Positions 33,719-41,978 of a stretch of DNA of 64,000 nt are shown here, piece after piece; positions within the stretch are counted from its first letter, which is position 1; the number at the start of each line of letters is the position of its first letter. The position numbers were made by a program, and so were the translations under genes. The stretch is from contig JADJOJ010000007.1 of NCBI GenBank assembly GCA_016713825.1, positions 620,001 to 684,000 on the forward strand, written 5' to 3'. The notes under the pieces were generated by a model, which worked only from the letters and a program-made list of their open reading frames with translations, was not told the DNA's origin and ran no database searches. The stretch comes from Candidatus Leptofilum gracile. Its GTDB lineage: Bacteria > Chloroflexota > Anaerolineae > Promineifilales > Promineifilaceae.

Positions 33719-35683
33719 ATGTTTGAACAGCTTTCTGATTTTTTAGCCCTGCTGAACGACATTTTAGAAGCGATCATCGTAATTTTCGGCACGGCTGTTG
33801 TCCTTTATCATCTGGACCGCAGCCTGCGCGAACCTGTCATGCGGGCTTTTTGTGCGCTTATCATCTTTGTGGTCATTGCCTTCCTGGCAGAGCTGCTGGT
33901 AAGCCGCACCATCGTGTCTACTTCTGTAGAAGGCTTTTTGCGCTTCCAATGGTTGGGCATTGCGATGGTGCCCGCCGCGCAGTTTCACCTGTCTGGTACG
34001 CTGCTCTCTACAACCGGGGCCTTGCCCAGGCGGCGACGCTTTTTGGTGCCGCTGGGCTATCTTTTGGGCCTTACCTTCCTCAGTCTGGCGCTTTTCACCA
34101 ATTTACTGGTGACCAATTCCATTCCCAATCCTGAAGCGCGTATTTTGCATTTAGACCCCGGCCCCATTTTTCCCATCTTTGCCGTCTATTTCTGGACCGT
34201 CACGGTGATGAGCATCTACAACGTGTGGCGTGCCCGCCAGCGCTGCATTACCCGCACCACACGCCAGCGCATGACCTCTACCCTACTCACCTACCTGGCT
34301 GCGCCGCTGGGGGTGTTCCCCTACCTGCTCATCACCGGCAGCGAGGGGCAAGAGGTAATTCCGCTCTGGCTGTGGCCGATTATTATTTTGGGCAACCTGG
34401 TGGTAGGGCTTATGTTTGGCGTGCTCACGGCCCACCTGGCCTACTTTGGTACGGCATCACCGGACCGCGTGGTGCGGGTGCGGCTGTTTAAGTTTATGGC
34501 GCGGGTGCCACTGGCGGGCAGCATTGTGCTGCTGGTGTATGTATTGGTAAGCCGCAGCAGTCCCATTCTGGGGTTGCCCGCGGAGACGGCGCTGGGATTT
34601 AGCCTGGTGGCTACGGTGATGCTGGTGGAGTGGGCGATTCATGCTTATAAACGGCCGCTCGAACGCCTCTTCCAGCTCAACAACGATCCCGACGTGCGCA
34701 CCATCCAGCAGCTAAGCGAGCGGCTGCTGACCACTCGTGACCTCCAGCAATTTTTAGAGAGTATTCTGGCGGGCACCTGCGAGGCGCTGCGTACGCCCAC
34801 TTCGTTTGTGGCGGCAATAACGCCAGAGGGGCCGCAGCTGGAAGCTGTTGTTGGCCCACTGGCTGAGTCTGATGAGATTTTGCAGGATGCAGATTGGCGG
34901 CAGCTGGCGCAAACGGCCGATTCCAGCAACGGCGATGCGCTAGAAACGGTGGGGGAATTTTTTGTGTGGCGACATTATTGGATACGGCCGTTACACAGTC
35001 GCCAGCAAGATGTGATGTTGGGCATTTTGGGCATCCGCGCCCGCAGCGAAGTACCAGACCTCACCGATGCCGAAGAAGTGTTGTTTAGCCGCCTGCTGCA
35101 GCAAGCCGCCGAGGCGCTAGAAGACCGAATTTTACAGCAAGAGGTGTTTGCTACGGTCGAAGGGTTGTTGCCACAAATCACCGCCATTCAGCAGCGACGC
35201 AGCGAAGCCACCTTTGGTGGACTGCCCGTGCTGGCCCAAGAAACCAGCGCCAACGCAGTCGTGAATGATCCAGAGTTTAACGCAATGGTGCGGGACGCCC
35301 TCACCCATTACTGGGGCGGCCCCAAGCTCACCACCAGCCCGCTGATGCGGCTGCGCGTGGTGCAAGAGGCGATGGCGGAACATGAAAACAACCCCACCAA
35401 AGCGCTGCGCGCCATCCTGAACAACGCCATCGAGCTGCAAAAACCGGAAGGCGAACGCAACATGACCACGGCCGAATGGATTTTGTACAACATTCTAGAG
35501 CTGAAGTTTGTGCAGGGGCAGCGGGTGCGCGACGTGGCGCGGCGGCTGGCCATGAGCGAATCGGACCTGTACCGCAAGCAGCGTGTAGCTATTGAAAACG
35601 TGGCCCGCACCATTGGCACCATGGAACTGGCCAGCCGGGATGATGAGGCAGAGGAGAATGGCAGGGGGGAGGAAGAGGAGTAA
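33719..35683 (+). CDS. membrane protein with GAF-like region and C-terminal HTH
   Basis: 654 aa. Residues 10-300 contain seven or eight membrane helices (for example LEAIIVIFGTAVVLYHL, ALIIFVVIAFLAELLV, LLTYLAAPLGVFPYLLITG, ALGFSLVATVMLVEWAIHAY). Residues 320-500 are a cytoplasmic GAF-like sensor with a helical linker (QQLSERLLTTRDLQQFLESI). The C-terminal 120 residues hold a helix-turn-helix-like stretch, VRDVARRLAMSESDLYRKQR, preceded by NMTTAEWILYNILELKFVQG. No histidine kinase H-box or ATPase domain is present, so this is not a standard two-component kinase. It could be a membrane-tethered one-component transcription regulator or a partner of the kinase upstream. Follows ftsH after 57 bp. 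Confidence 0.72.
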   Translation: MFEQLSDFLALLNDILEAIIVIFGTAVVLYHLDRSLREPVMRAFCALIIFVVIAFLAELLVSRTIVSTSVEGFLRFQWLGIAMVPAAQFHLSGTLLSTTGALPRRRRFLVPLGYLLGLTFLSLALFTNLLVTNSIPNPEARILHLDPGPIFPIFAVYFWTVTVMSIYNVWRARQRCITRTTRQRMTSTLLTYLAAPLGVFPYLLITGSEGQEVIPLWLWPIIILGNLVVGLMFGVLTAHLAYFGTASPDRVVRVRLFKFMARVPLAGSIVLLVYVLVSRSSPILGLPAETALGFSLVATVMLVEWAIHAYKRPLERLFQLNNDPDVRTIQQLSERLLTTRDLQQFLESILAGTCEALRTPTSFVAAITPEGPQLEAVVGPLAESDEILQDADWRQLAQTADSSNGDALETVGEFFVWRHYWIRPLHSRQQDVMLGILGIRARSEVPDLTDAEEVLFSRLLQQAAEALEDRILQQEVFATVEGLLPQITAIQQRRSEATFGGLPVLAQETSANAVVNDPEFNAMVRDALTHYWGGPKLTTSPLMRLRVVQEAMAEHENNPTKALRAILNNAIELQKPEGERNMTTAEWILYNILELKFVQGQRVRDVARRLAMSESDLYRKQRVAIENVARTIGTMELASRDDEAEENGRGEEEE

Positions 35684-35888
35684 TCGGTAATCAGTTATCG
35701 GTAATCGGTAATCGGTAATCGGTAATCGGTAATCGGGGATAGGTAATCGGGAATCGGTAATCGGGAATGGGAAATAGGGAATGGGAAAAGGGGTGGGGGG
35801 GGGGGGGGGGGTAATCGGTAATCAGTTATCGGTCACCCGGTCACCCCTTCACCCGGTCACCCGGTCACCCCTTCACCCGGTCACCCCT
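35684..35888. repeat. GTAATCG and GGTCACC heptad arrays with a poly-G17 tract
   Basis: 35684-35780: GTAATCG units (AATCGGTAATCGGTAATCGG), decaying to GGGAATGG. 35795-35811: a run of 17 G. 35812-35888: GTAATCG again, then CACCCGGTCACCCCTTCACC units of 7 bp. The array begins right after the stop at 35683 and ends at the stop of the convergent rhodanese gene at 35889, so it fills the whole convergent gap. Confidence 0.9.
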
Positions 35889-36716
35889 TCACCCCATCCC
35901 CACCGGCCGCTCCGGATCGCTGCTCCATTCACTCCAGGAGCCGACGTAGAGACGGCCGTTTCCCAACCCCACATGCGCCATTGCCAATAAGTTCACGCAG
36001 GCGCTCACCCCGGAACCACAGTAAAACGTTGCTGCTTCTGGTGAAATTTTGCCCAGAACGGCCGTTAACTGCGCTTTGAGCTCATCGTCGGGGCGGAAAC
36101 GGCCGTTTTCATCCAGGTTATTCTCAAACGGCAAATTGACCGCGCCGGGGATATGCCCTGGTCGAGCGTCAATCGGCTCTGTTTCGCCACGATACCGGGA
36201 CGGGCCGCGGGCGTCAATCAGCAGCGGCTGGTCTTCGACTTCGCCCAGGGTGACCACCCATTTGGGCTGAGGGCGGCCGCTAAAATGGGCCGGCTCATTC
36301 GTCTCAATGCCAGATTGGGTAGGCAAACCTGCCGCTTGCCAGGCCTGCCAGCCGCCGTTCAGCACAGCCACCGCCTCGTGATGCATGTAGCGCAGCATCC
36401 ACCACAGCCGGGCGGCAATCATGCCGCCCGCATTGTCGTAGGCCACCACCTGGCTCATCTCATCAATGCCCAGGCGGCTGAACAGCTGGGCCAAACGCTG
36501 CGGCGTGGGCAGCGGATGCCGCCCGTGATCCGTGACGGGTACGCTGCTAAGATCGTTGTCTAGATGGGCGTACACCGCGCCAGGAATGTGGGCCTGTTGG
36601 TAATTTTGGTAGCCAACGGCCGTATCCGCCAAACTAAAGCGACAATCCACAATCACCCAGTTCGGCTTGGGCAAATTTTCAGCTAATGCTTCAGGGGAAA
36701 TGAGGGTTTTGTACAT
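35889..36716 (-). CDS. sulfurtransferase (two-domain rhodanese)
   Basis: 275 aa, two rhodanese domains. The N-terminal domain (1-130) is the inactive one; the C-terminal one carries the catalytic loop CGSGVSA with Cys233. The CGSGV(S/T)A loop is typical of thiosulfate or 3-mercaptopyruvate sulfurtransferases (SseA/TST), which move sulfur to cyanide, thiols or proteins. ATG 36716 follows AAGGAAG; an upstream frame from 36743 lacks a site. Cytoplasmic, no signal. Confidence 0.9.
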   Translation of the reverse strand: MYKTLISPEALAENLPKPNWVIVDCRFSLADTAVGYQNYQQAHIPGAVYAHLDNDLSSVPVTDHGRHPLPTPQRLAQLFSRLGIDEMSQVVAYDNAGGMIAARLWWMLRYMHHEAVAVLNGGWQAWQAAGLPTQSGIETNEPAHFSGRPQPKWVVTLGEVEDQPLLIDARGPSRYRGETEPIDARPGHIPGAVNLPFENNLDENGRFRPDDELKAQLTAVLGKISPEAATFYCGSGVSACVNLLAMAHVGLGNGRLYVGSWSEWSSDPERPVGMG

Positions 36717-36730
36717 GAGGTTCTTCCTTT

Positions 36731-36796
36731 GACAAAGTGACAAGGTGACCGGATGACAAGGTGACGGACAACTGATTACCGTTCACCGATTACTGA
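36731..36796. repeat. GGTGACA heptad repeat with CGATTAC units
   Basis: AAAGTGACAAGGTGACCGGA and TGACAAGGTGACGG, then ACTGATTACCGTTCACCGAT. Fills the space between the PKD-CAP gene stop (36810) and the rhodanese start, on the minus strand. Confidence 0.75.
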
Positions 36797-36809
36797 ATAC
36801 CAACCACCG

Positions 36810-39059
36810 CTAACCGTTTGGCGTGGCGGTAACAAACGGCGGGGGCGAGGTGGGCGTGGGTGGCAGCGGGGTGCTTTGGGGCGGAACGGCCGTTGGCGTA
36901 GCAGTGGGTGTGGGGGATGGCGTGGGGGAAACGGCCGTTGGCGAAGGTGTCGGCGTCGGAGCGTCTGGATCGATGGTAAAAGTGATGGGCCGCGCCTCAC
37001 TTTGTACGACAGTGCCGCCATTTTCCAGGCGCAGCTGCCAGCTGTAATGGCCCGGGTTCACCTGCAAGCGAGCGTTGCCGCTGGTGAGGTCTTCCGCCGC
37101 CAACTGAACCGAATAACGCGTACCCAGCGTCGGCTGGGTGATGGTGGCCACGGGATAAGCCCCCCGATTGGTTTGCAAATAAAGCACAAATCGTTCCCCA
37201 GCGGCCAGCGGCGCAGGCCAGTTCCAGCTAAAGTTCACCAGAGTAGTGACCATCGCCTCAAAATCGGCGGCGGGTTCCTGCACGCGCAGCGTGGGTGGGG
37301 TGGGCGCGGCAAACTGATTGCCAAATTCGGCCGTCCAGTACCAAACGCTGGGCGCATTAAAATCAACCGAGTAACCCACGCCCACATCCGTCGCATTCGC
37401 ATTCAAAATGATGCGGCGATGGGCAGGACTATTCACCCAAAACTCCACCGCCTGATGCGGATATTCAAAGCCCCAGGCAGTTGCCTCGCCTGCGTAGCCC
37501 GCGCCGTAGCCAAATTGAACCAGCCGCTCGGCAGGCGTGGAGCCATCGGCACCGGTGTGGCTGGTGTAGGCAAAGCGGGCCATGTCGAAGGTGTGTTCCT
37601 GGGCGGCGGCGCTGAGCTGCGGCACCAAATTGAGCGGAGCCAGTTCAAACTGGCGGCGCGCCTCGTTGATGTACAGCAAAAGCTGCTCCGTGGGCGAGCT
37701 GCCCGGCGGCACCGCCATCGGACGCAAAATAAACGGTTCGTCCAGGCCCACCTCTGGCAAATCAATCCCTACCGGATTTTCGGCAGCGGGTGGGGTGCCA
37801 TTCCCCAGCAAATTCAAAATGAGCGGCAGGTAGAGGCGCAGCATGCCCGGCTCCACGGTGAGCCAACGGCCGATTTGCGTACTGCCAAAATCGTTGCTGG
37901 CCACCAGGGTCACGTACACGTCGCCGGTGCGGTTGTAGCTGTGTTCCACCTGCGCCCCTTGCAGCGATTGCCCATCCCCCATGCTCCACTCGAACCGATT
38001 GACAGAGGCGTCGCCGAGGCCTTGCACCTGGAACGTTTCGCCCGCCTTCACCCGCTCTGGCAGGATGAGATCGGCCGTGGGCGGCAGGCCAACGGTAACG
38101 GGCCAGTACGCTTCAGATTGACCAAAGCTGTTTTGCACGGTGAGGTGCACCAGGTAGGTGCCGGGGGCGACATAGGTGTGGTTGGGGGTCGCTTCGGCAG
38201 TGGTGGTGCCATCGCCAAAATCCCAGCTGTAGGTGAGCGGCCCTGCGCCGCCGCTCTGGTTGATGAAGGTGATGGGCTGCCCCACGCCAGCGGTAGCGTC
38301 GCTGACGCTAAACTGGGCGGCAGGATGGGGGACTACGGAGATGGTGTGGCGCTGTACGGCCGTTCCCACCAAATTACTCACTTCTACCTGCACTTCATAG
38401 ATGCCCGCCGCCGAAAACAGCACAACGGGATCAATGGTTTCCACGCGACGGCCGTCGCCCAAAAACCAGGTTTGCGTAAATGGGCCAGAGCCAGCGGCCA
38501 CGGCCCGCAGCTGGAACGGCTGCCCCACGGCCACCTGCGGCGGGCTGATGACGTTGCTTACCTGCGGCGGCACGCCAATCCAGAGGGCGGCAGCGGCCGT
38601 TTCTGCCAGATCGTTGTGGCGCAGCGTGGCGCTGATTTGTTGGGTCGGTTGGTTGATTTCGGCCGTTTCCAGGCGCAGCGGCAGGGTGAACGTGTTCACG
38701 CCGCCGTTGGCCAGGGTCACGGGCAGCCAATCCAGCGTGCCCGCCTGCAAATTGAGCGACAGCCCGGCGGGGAAAAACATATTGGCCGGGCGCACGCCGG
38801 GCGGCAGCTGTAAATCAATGCGGGGGGAGACGGTTGCCTGGGAATGGTTGGTGAGGGTGACGGTTAGGTCGATGGTGTCGCCGGGCTGGCCAGCGGGGGC
38901 GGAAAGCAGCAGGTCTAGCTGGAGGTTGCCGTAGATGTGGGCTTCCCCTTCACCGGAGACAGTTTGGGAGTAAACGGCCGTTGGCCGCCCCGCCCCAAAC
39001 AGCGCAATTAACAAACCACCCACCAGCAGATAAAAAACCCAACGCCACCGTCTCATCAT
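36810..39059 (-). CDS. secreted PKD-repeat and CAP-domain protein
   Basis: 749 aa. N-terminal hydrophobic signal (MMRRWRWVFYLLVGGLLIAL). A DUF11-like beta domain (about 40-150) is followed by three PKD-type repeats (FLGDGRRVETIDPVV, YSWDFGDGTTTAEATPNHTY, FEWSMGDGQSLQGAQVEHSY), the hydrophobic segment MLRLYLPLILNLLGNG, a CAP/SCP domain (about 470-610: LLYINEARRQFELAPL, HTFDMARFAYTSH, AVEFWVNSPAHRRIILN) and a Pro-Thr tail (about 695-749). CAP domains of bacteria are extracellular with a cavity holding His/Glu; here H in YTSHTG and in SPAHRRII are kept. Surface or secreted; the function is unknown. Longer start at 39137 would put hydrophilic residues before the signal and is rejected. Confidence 0.83.
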   Translation of the reverse strand: MMRRWRWVFYLLVGGLLIALFGAGRPTAVYSQTVSGEGEAHIYGNLQLDLLLSAPAGQPGDTIDLTVTLTNHSQATVSPRIDLQLPPGVRPANMFFPAGLSLNLQAGTLDWLPVTLANGGVNTFTLPLRLETAEINQPTQQISATLRHNDLAETAAAALWIGVPPQVSNVISPPQVAVGQPFQLRAVAAGSGPFTQTWFLGDGRRVETIDPVVLFSAAGIYEVQVEVSNLVGTAVQRHTISVVPHPAAQFSVSDATAGVGQPITFINQSGGAGPLTYSWDFGDGTTTAEATPNHTYVAPGTYLVHLTVQNSFGQSEAYWPVTVGLPPTADLILPERVKAGETFQVQGLGDASVNRFEWSMGDGQSLQGAQVEHSYNRTGDVYVTLVASNDFGSTQIGRWLTVEPGMLRLYLPLILNLLGNGTPPAAENPVGIDLPEVGLDEPFILRPMAVPPGSSPTEQLLLYINEARRQFELAPLNLVPQLSAAAQEHTFDMARFAYTSHTGADGSTPAERLVQFGYGAGYAGEATAWGFEYPHQAVEFWVNSPAHRRIILNANATDVGVGYSVDFNAPSVWYWTAEFGNQFAAPTPPTLRVQEPAADFEAMVTTLVNFSWNWPAPLAAGERFVLYLQTNRGAYPVATITQPTLGTRYSVQLAAEDLTSGNARLQVNPGHYSWQLRLENGGTVVQSEARPITFTIDPDAPTPTPSPTAVSPTPSPTPTATPTAVPPQSTPLPPTPTSPPPFVTATPNG

Positions 39060-39114
39060 GATGGTTGGCAGTGTATCAAACTTGCCATAACTGAACAAGT
39101 AGCAGGGGGATTTA

Positions 39115-39179
39115 TTTATACAAAGAAACGAAGGCACGAAAGGTCTTCGTTTCTTCCTACCTTCGTTCCTTTGTATAAA
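39115..39179. repeat. 65-bp inverted repeat, 20-bp arms
   Basis: TTTATACAAAGAAACGAAGG (39115-39134) against CCTTCGTTCCTTTGTATAAA (39160-39179), one mismatch. Intergenic, 56 bases upstream of the PKD-CAP start. Confidence 0.85.
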
Positions 39180-39208
39180 ATAGGTCTTCAGGATTTCGTG
39201 GGGTTCGG

Positions 39209-39271
39209 CGTGAAACGTGATGCGTGAAACGTGATACCGCTCTGGTCACGTTTTACGTTTCACGCATCACG
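39209..39271. repeat. heptad inverted repeat (GCGTGAAACGTGA)
   Basis: CGTGAAACGTGATGCGTGAA faces TTTTACGTTTCACGCATCAC. Same family as 17929, 18463 and 29905. Lies 79 bases after the methyltransferase stop (minus strand). Confidence 0.85.
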
Positions 39272-39350
39272 GGCGGTAAACCCCCTGAATTCCCCAAGAG
39301 CCTATAAAATCCAAGCACAAGAACTCCTCCCAGCAAAAAATTTCTTTGGG

Positions 39351-40103
39351 TTATGCCACCTTTTGCGCAATATAAAATCCATAGCTGTAATACGCTTTGT
39401 ACTGCTCATACAGCCTAATTTCCTCGCTTTCGGCGGCTACGATGGCGCGGGCGGCTTCGCTGTTGCCGTGCCGGTTAAGGAAAGCTGCGAAGTTGTTTTG
39501 CATGGGTCGGTAATAGTTGTCCAGCCAGCAAGTTTCAGGCAACACAAAATAGCCCAGCGGCGCGTAGCCGTTCTGCTCCAAAATGGCCATTTTGGCGGAG
39601 GCAGTATCTATTTCTGGATATTCCGCCTGCCAATGCGCCTGGAGCGCGGCGGGGCGAGATGCCGTGAGCCAGGTAATCTCTGAAACCGCCAGCACGCCGC
39701 CCATTTTCAGGTACGGCCGCCACGCCTGGACGCCCTGGGCAAAGCCAATGTTGTAAATGGCCCCCTCAGACCAGATGAGATCGTACGTGTCGTTGGCAAA
39801 CGGCAGGTCGTCCATTGAGCCGCACAGAGGCGTGATTTTTGCCAATACGCCCTGGCTGGCGGCTCTGGTTTCTAGCTGGTCTAAAAACTCCTGGAGGAAG
39901 TCAACGGCCGTAATTTCCGCATTTAACAATTGGGCCAGCCGCACGGTAGACGCGCCCGTGCCGCAGCCAATATCGGCAACTTTCAAGGGGGCTGTACGGT
40001 CTAGCTGCGCCAAATTGAGCGCCTTTTCCAGTTCGGCATCTCCGCCGGGGCCTTGCCGGTTGGCCTGTTTGTGCAGGTCAATTAGCAGTTGAAAATCGTC
40101 CAT
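39351..40103 (-). CDS. class I SAM-dependent methyltransferase
   Basis: 250 aa. SAM motif I KVADIGCGTGAS (41-52), acidic motif II AEITAVDFL, then LWSEGAIYNIGF at motif III and MGGVLAVSEITW at motif IV. Small-molecule type methyltransferase; substrate unknown. Spaced 79 bp from the metallophosphoesterase on the same strand. Confidence 0.85.
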   Translation of the reverse strand: MDDFQLLIDLHKQANRQGPGGDAELEKALNLAQLDRTAPLKVADIGCGTGASTVRLAQLLNAEITAVDFLQEFLDQLETRAASQGVLAKITPLCGSMDDLPFANDTYDLIWSEGAIYNIGFAQGVQAWRPYLKMGGVLAVSEITWLTASRPAALQAHWQAEYPEIDTASAKMAILEQNGYAPLGYFVLPETCWLDNYYRPMQNNFAAFLNRHGNSEAARAIVAAESEEIRLYEQYKAYYSYGFYIAQKVA

Positions 40104-40123
40104 TCAAAGCTCCTTTGTCCACC

Positions 40124-40180
40124 AACCTCCGGGAGGTTTTGTGTCCAGCAGAGGCCGTCTGGGGAACCTCCCGGAGGTTA
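40124..40180. repeat. 57-bp inverted repeat, AACCTCCGGGAGGTT family, copy 1
   Basis: AACCTCCGGGAGGTT...CAGAGGCC...AACCTCCCGGAGGTTA. The same arms and CAGAGGCC core recur at 48516-48573. Lies 2 bases after the metallophosphoesterase stop (minus strand). Confidence 0.9.
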
Positions 40181-40182
40181 GC

Positions 40183-41064
40183 TTACATCTCCTCGAAAAG
40201 TTTGTTTAGTTTTTGGCGGGTGGCGTCTTTCATATCGGCCGTTTCCAGTGCCCACAAGAAATCATCCAATGTCACCTGCGCTTTCTCACCCGCCCAAACG
40301 CGATGCGCCAACGGCAGCCAGACGTCTAAAAACGCACCCCGGTCGGTGCGGTAAATGGCGCTGAGATCGAGCTTGGGCAAAAAGGCTAAATCGGGGGCGA
40401 GAATGGAACGGCCGTAAACCACAAAATTCTGTTCAAAAGTGGCCTCAATATCCGTTTGGGGGGTGTACGGCCGTTCTGGCTCCGCTAAATTGACGTGGGT
40501 GATGTGGAAACGGCCGTCTTGCAGCACAAACAGCAGCGCCACCGTCTGGATCGTTTGCTGCTGGTACGGATTCCCGGAAGCAATTGCCCCAGCGTTTACT
40601 GCCACAATGCCATCATGCTCAAACACCAGCGGCAAATGCCAATGCCCAAAATGGACCAGCCGCGCCCCGGCCGATTTGGCCCGGGCGATGTTGCGCAGCA
40701 GCCCTTCGCGCAAGCTGCCGCTGCGCCGGGCGTGCAGTTCGTCTACCCGGTTGGGGTAATGGCTGTGCCACAGCAGCAGCCGCTGCCCGGCAATCGTCAC
40801 GATTTGCTGGTAGGGCAGTTCGCGCGGCGCTTCTTCCGGTTCGTCGTTGCCGTGTACGGCGATGACCGGGGCGATCTGGCTCAGTTCGTCCAGCACCCAC
40901 AGCTCGCCCACGTCCCCGGCGTGGAAAATCATCTCTACGTTGGCAAAAATTTGGCTAAGAACGGGTGGCAGTTCTGCCCACCGCTGCGGCATGTGCGTAT
41001 CAGAAATCAGGCCAATCGTGGCCAGCACGTCTTGGGGAGCAATCGTTGGGGGTAAATATTTCAT
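40183..41064 (-). CDS. metallophosphoesterase (YfcE/MJ0936-like)
   Basis: 293 aa. Binuclear metal-binding residues: ISDTH (Asp22, His24), FHAGDVG, VHGNDEPEE, LLLWHSHYP, and FGHWHLPL (GHxH). The family hydrolyses phosphodiesters or nucleotides. Residues 205-293 form an extra C-terminal helical segment (SAIYRTDRGAFLDVWLPLAH) beyond the usual 160-residue YfcE fold. Substrate unknown. The heptad repeat at 41078 separates it from the phosphatase upstream. Confidence 0.86.
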   Translation of the reverse strand: MKYLPPTIAPQDVLATIGLISDTHMPQRWAELPPVLSQIFANVEMIFHAGDVGELWVLDELSQIAPVIAVHGNDEPEEAPRELPYQQIVTIAGQRLLLWHSHYPNRVDELHARRSGSLREGLLRNIARAKSAGARLVHFGHWHLPLVFEHDGIVAVNAGAIASGNPYQQQTIQTVALLFVLQDGRFHITHVNLAEPERPYTPQTDIEATFEQNFVVYGRSILAPDLAFLPKLDLSAIYRTDRGAFLDVWLPLAHRVWAGEKAQVTLDDFLWALETADMKDATRQKLNKLFEEM

Positions 41065-41077
41065 GGGGAATTTTGAG

Positions 41078-41131
41078 GGGAGATTGGAGACTGGAGATTA
41101 GAGATTAACAGTCTCCACTCTCCAATCTCCA
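41078..41131. repeat. heptad inverted repeat (GGAGATT / AATCTCC)
   Basis: GGGAGATTGGAGACTGGAGA faces CAGTCTCCACTCTCCAATCT. 4 bases beyond the HisN-like stop (minus strand). Confidence 0.85.
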
Positions 41132-41135
41132 AATT

Positions 41136-41900
41136 TCACTGAACCAGCTGCAACACATCCGGCAAAAGATGCCCGTTCGTGGCAATCGCTTCTTCGTGGT
41201 AGATGGTCGGCTCACCCTGCCAGTCGGTGAGCGTGCCGCCCGCCTCTTCCAGAATCACCTTTAGCGGGGCGATGTCCCACAAGGCCATCATCGGGTCTAC
41301 CATCACGTCGGCGCGACCGGTGGCCACCAGCGAGTAGCCGTAGGCGTCGCCCCAGGTGCGCTGCACGTAGCTGTTGTCTACCAGCTTTTGCCACGCTGCC
41401 TGACGGCCGTATTTCGCCTGGTTCTCCATCTCGCTGCGCAAAACCACCGCGTCGGCCAGATTTTTGGTTTGCGAGACGTGAGCAGGACGGCCGTTCCAAA
41501 AGCAGCCGCCCCCCTGCACCGCATACACCATCTCGTTTAGCGCGGGCAGATTGATGACGCCGACAATCGGCTCATCTTCGTACAGCAGCGCCACCAGATT
41601 GGCGTACAGCGGCACGCCGCACATGAACGATTTGGTGCCGTCAATCGGATCGCAGACCCAGGTGTAGGGGGAGTTGTGTTGGGTACGGCCGTACTCTTCC
41701 CCCACAATGTTGTGTTCCGGCCAATATTGCTCGATCAGCTGCCGCAGCTTCTGCTCCGCCTGCTGGTCGGCGATGGTGAGCGGCGTGTTATCCGCCTTGC
41801 GCCGCACGGCGACGCCCGTCTGAAAGTGGCCCAGCGTCACGCGCCCGGCCTGCCAGGCCGCGTCGAGGGCGAAGTTGAGGAAGGAGGAGTAGTTTGTCAT
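41136..41900 (-). CDS. inositol monophosphatase family phosphatase (HisN-like)
   Basis: 254 aa. Metal-binding Glu in VGEEYG (68-69), Asp84, Asp87 and Thr89 in DPIDGTKSF, and the C-terminal WGDAYGYSLVATGRADVM..ALWDIAPL with the last metal Asp. Most similar in pattern to HisN-type histidinol-phosphatases, but inositol or 3'-phosphoadenosine phosphatases share these motifs. The phosphatase does not lie in a his operon here. Cytoplasmic, normal length. Confidence 0.87.
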   Translation of the reverse strand: MTNYSSFLNFALDAAWQAGRVTLGHFQTGVAVRRKADNTPLTIADQQAEQKLRQLIEQYWPEHNIVGEEYGRTQHNSPYTWVCDPIDGTKSFMCGVPLYANLVALLYEDEPIVGVINLPALNEMVYAVQGGGCFWNGRPAHVSQTKNLADAVVLRSEMENQAKYGRQAAWQKLVDNSYVQRTWGDAYGYSLVATGRADVMVDPMMALWDIAPLKVILEEAGGTLTDWQGEPTIYHEEAIATNGHLLPDVLQLVQ

Positions 41901-41911
41901 AGGAAATTTGG

Positions 41912-41978
41912 TCGTGGAGATTGGAGATCGGAGATTAGAGATTCACAATCTCCAATCTCTAATCTCCAATCTCCCCTT
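41912..41978. repeat. heptad inverted repeat (GGAGATT / AATCTCC)
   Basis: GGAGATTGGAGATCGGAGAT faces AATCTCCAATCTCTAATCTC. It abuts the stop of the ABC permease (41979, minus strand). Confidence 0.85.

Noticed and set aside
36876..38813. 645-aa open frame on the plus strand
   Set aside because: Antisense to the PKD-CAP gene; the minus-strand frame has a signal peptide and clear domains, the plus one has none.
3939..41978. GGAGATT hairpins as insertion-sequence ends
   Set aside because: They do not flank any transposase and no target-site duplication is visible; several families share the layout.
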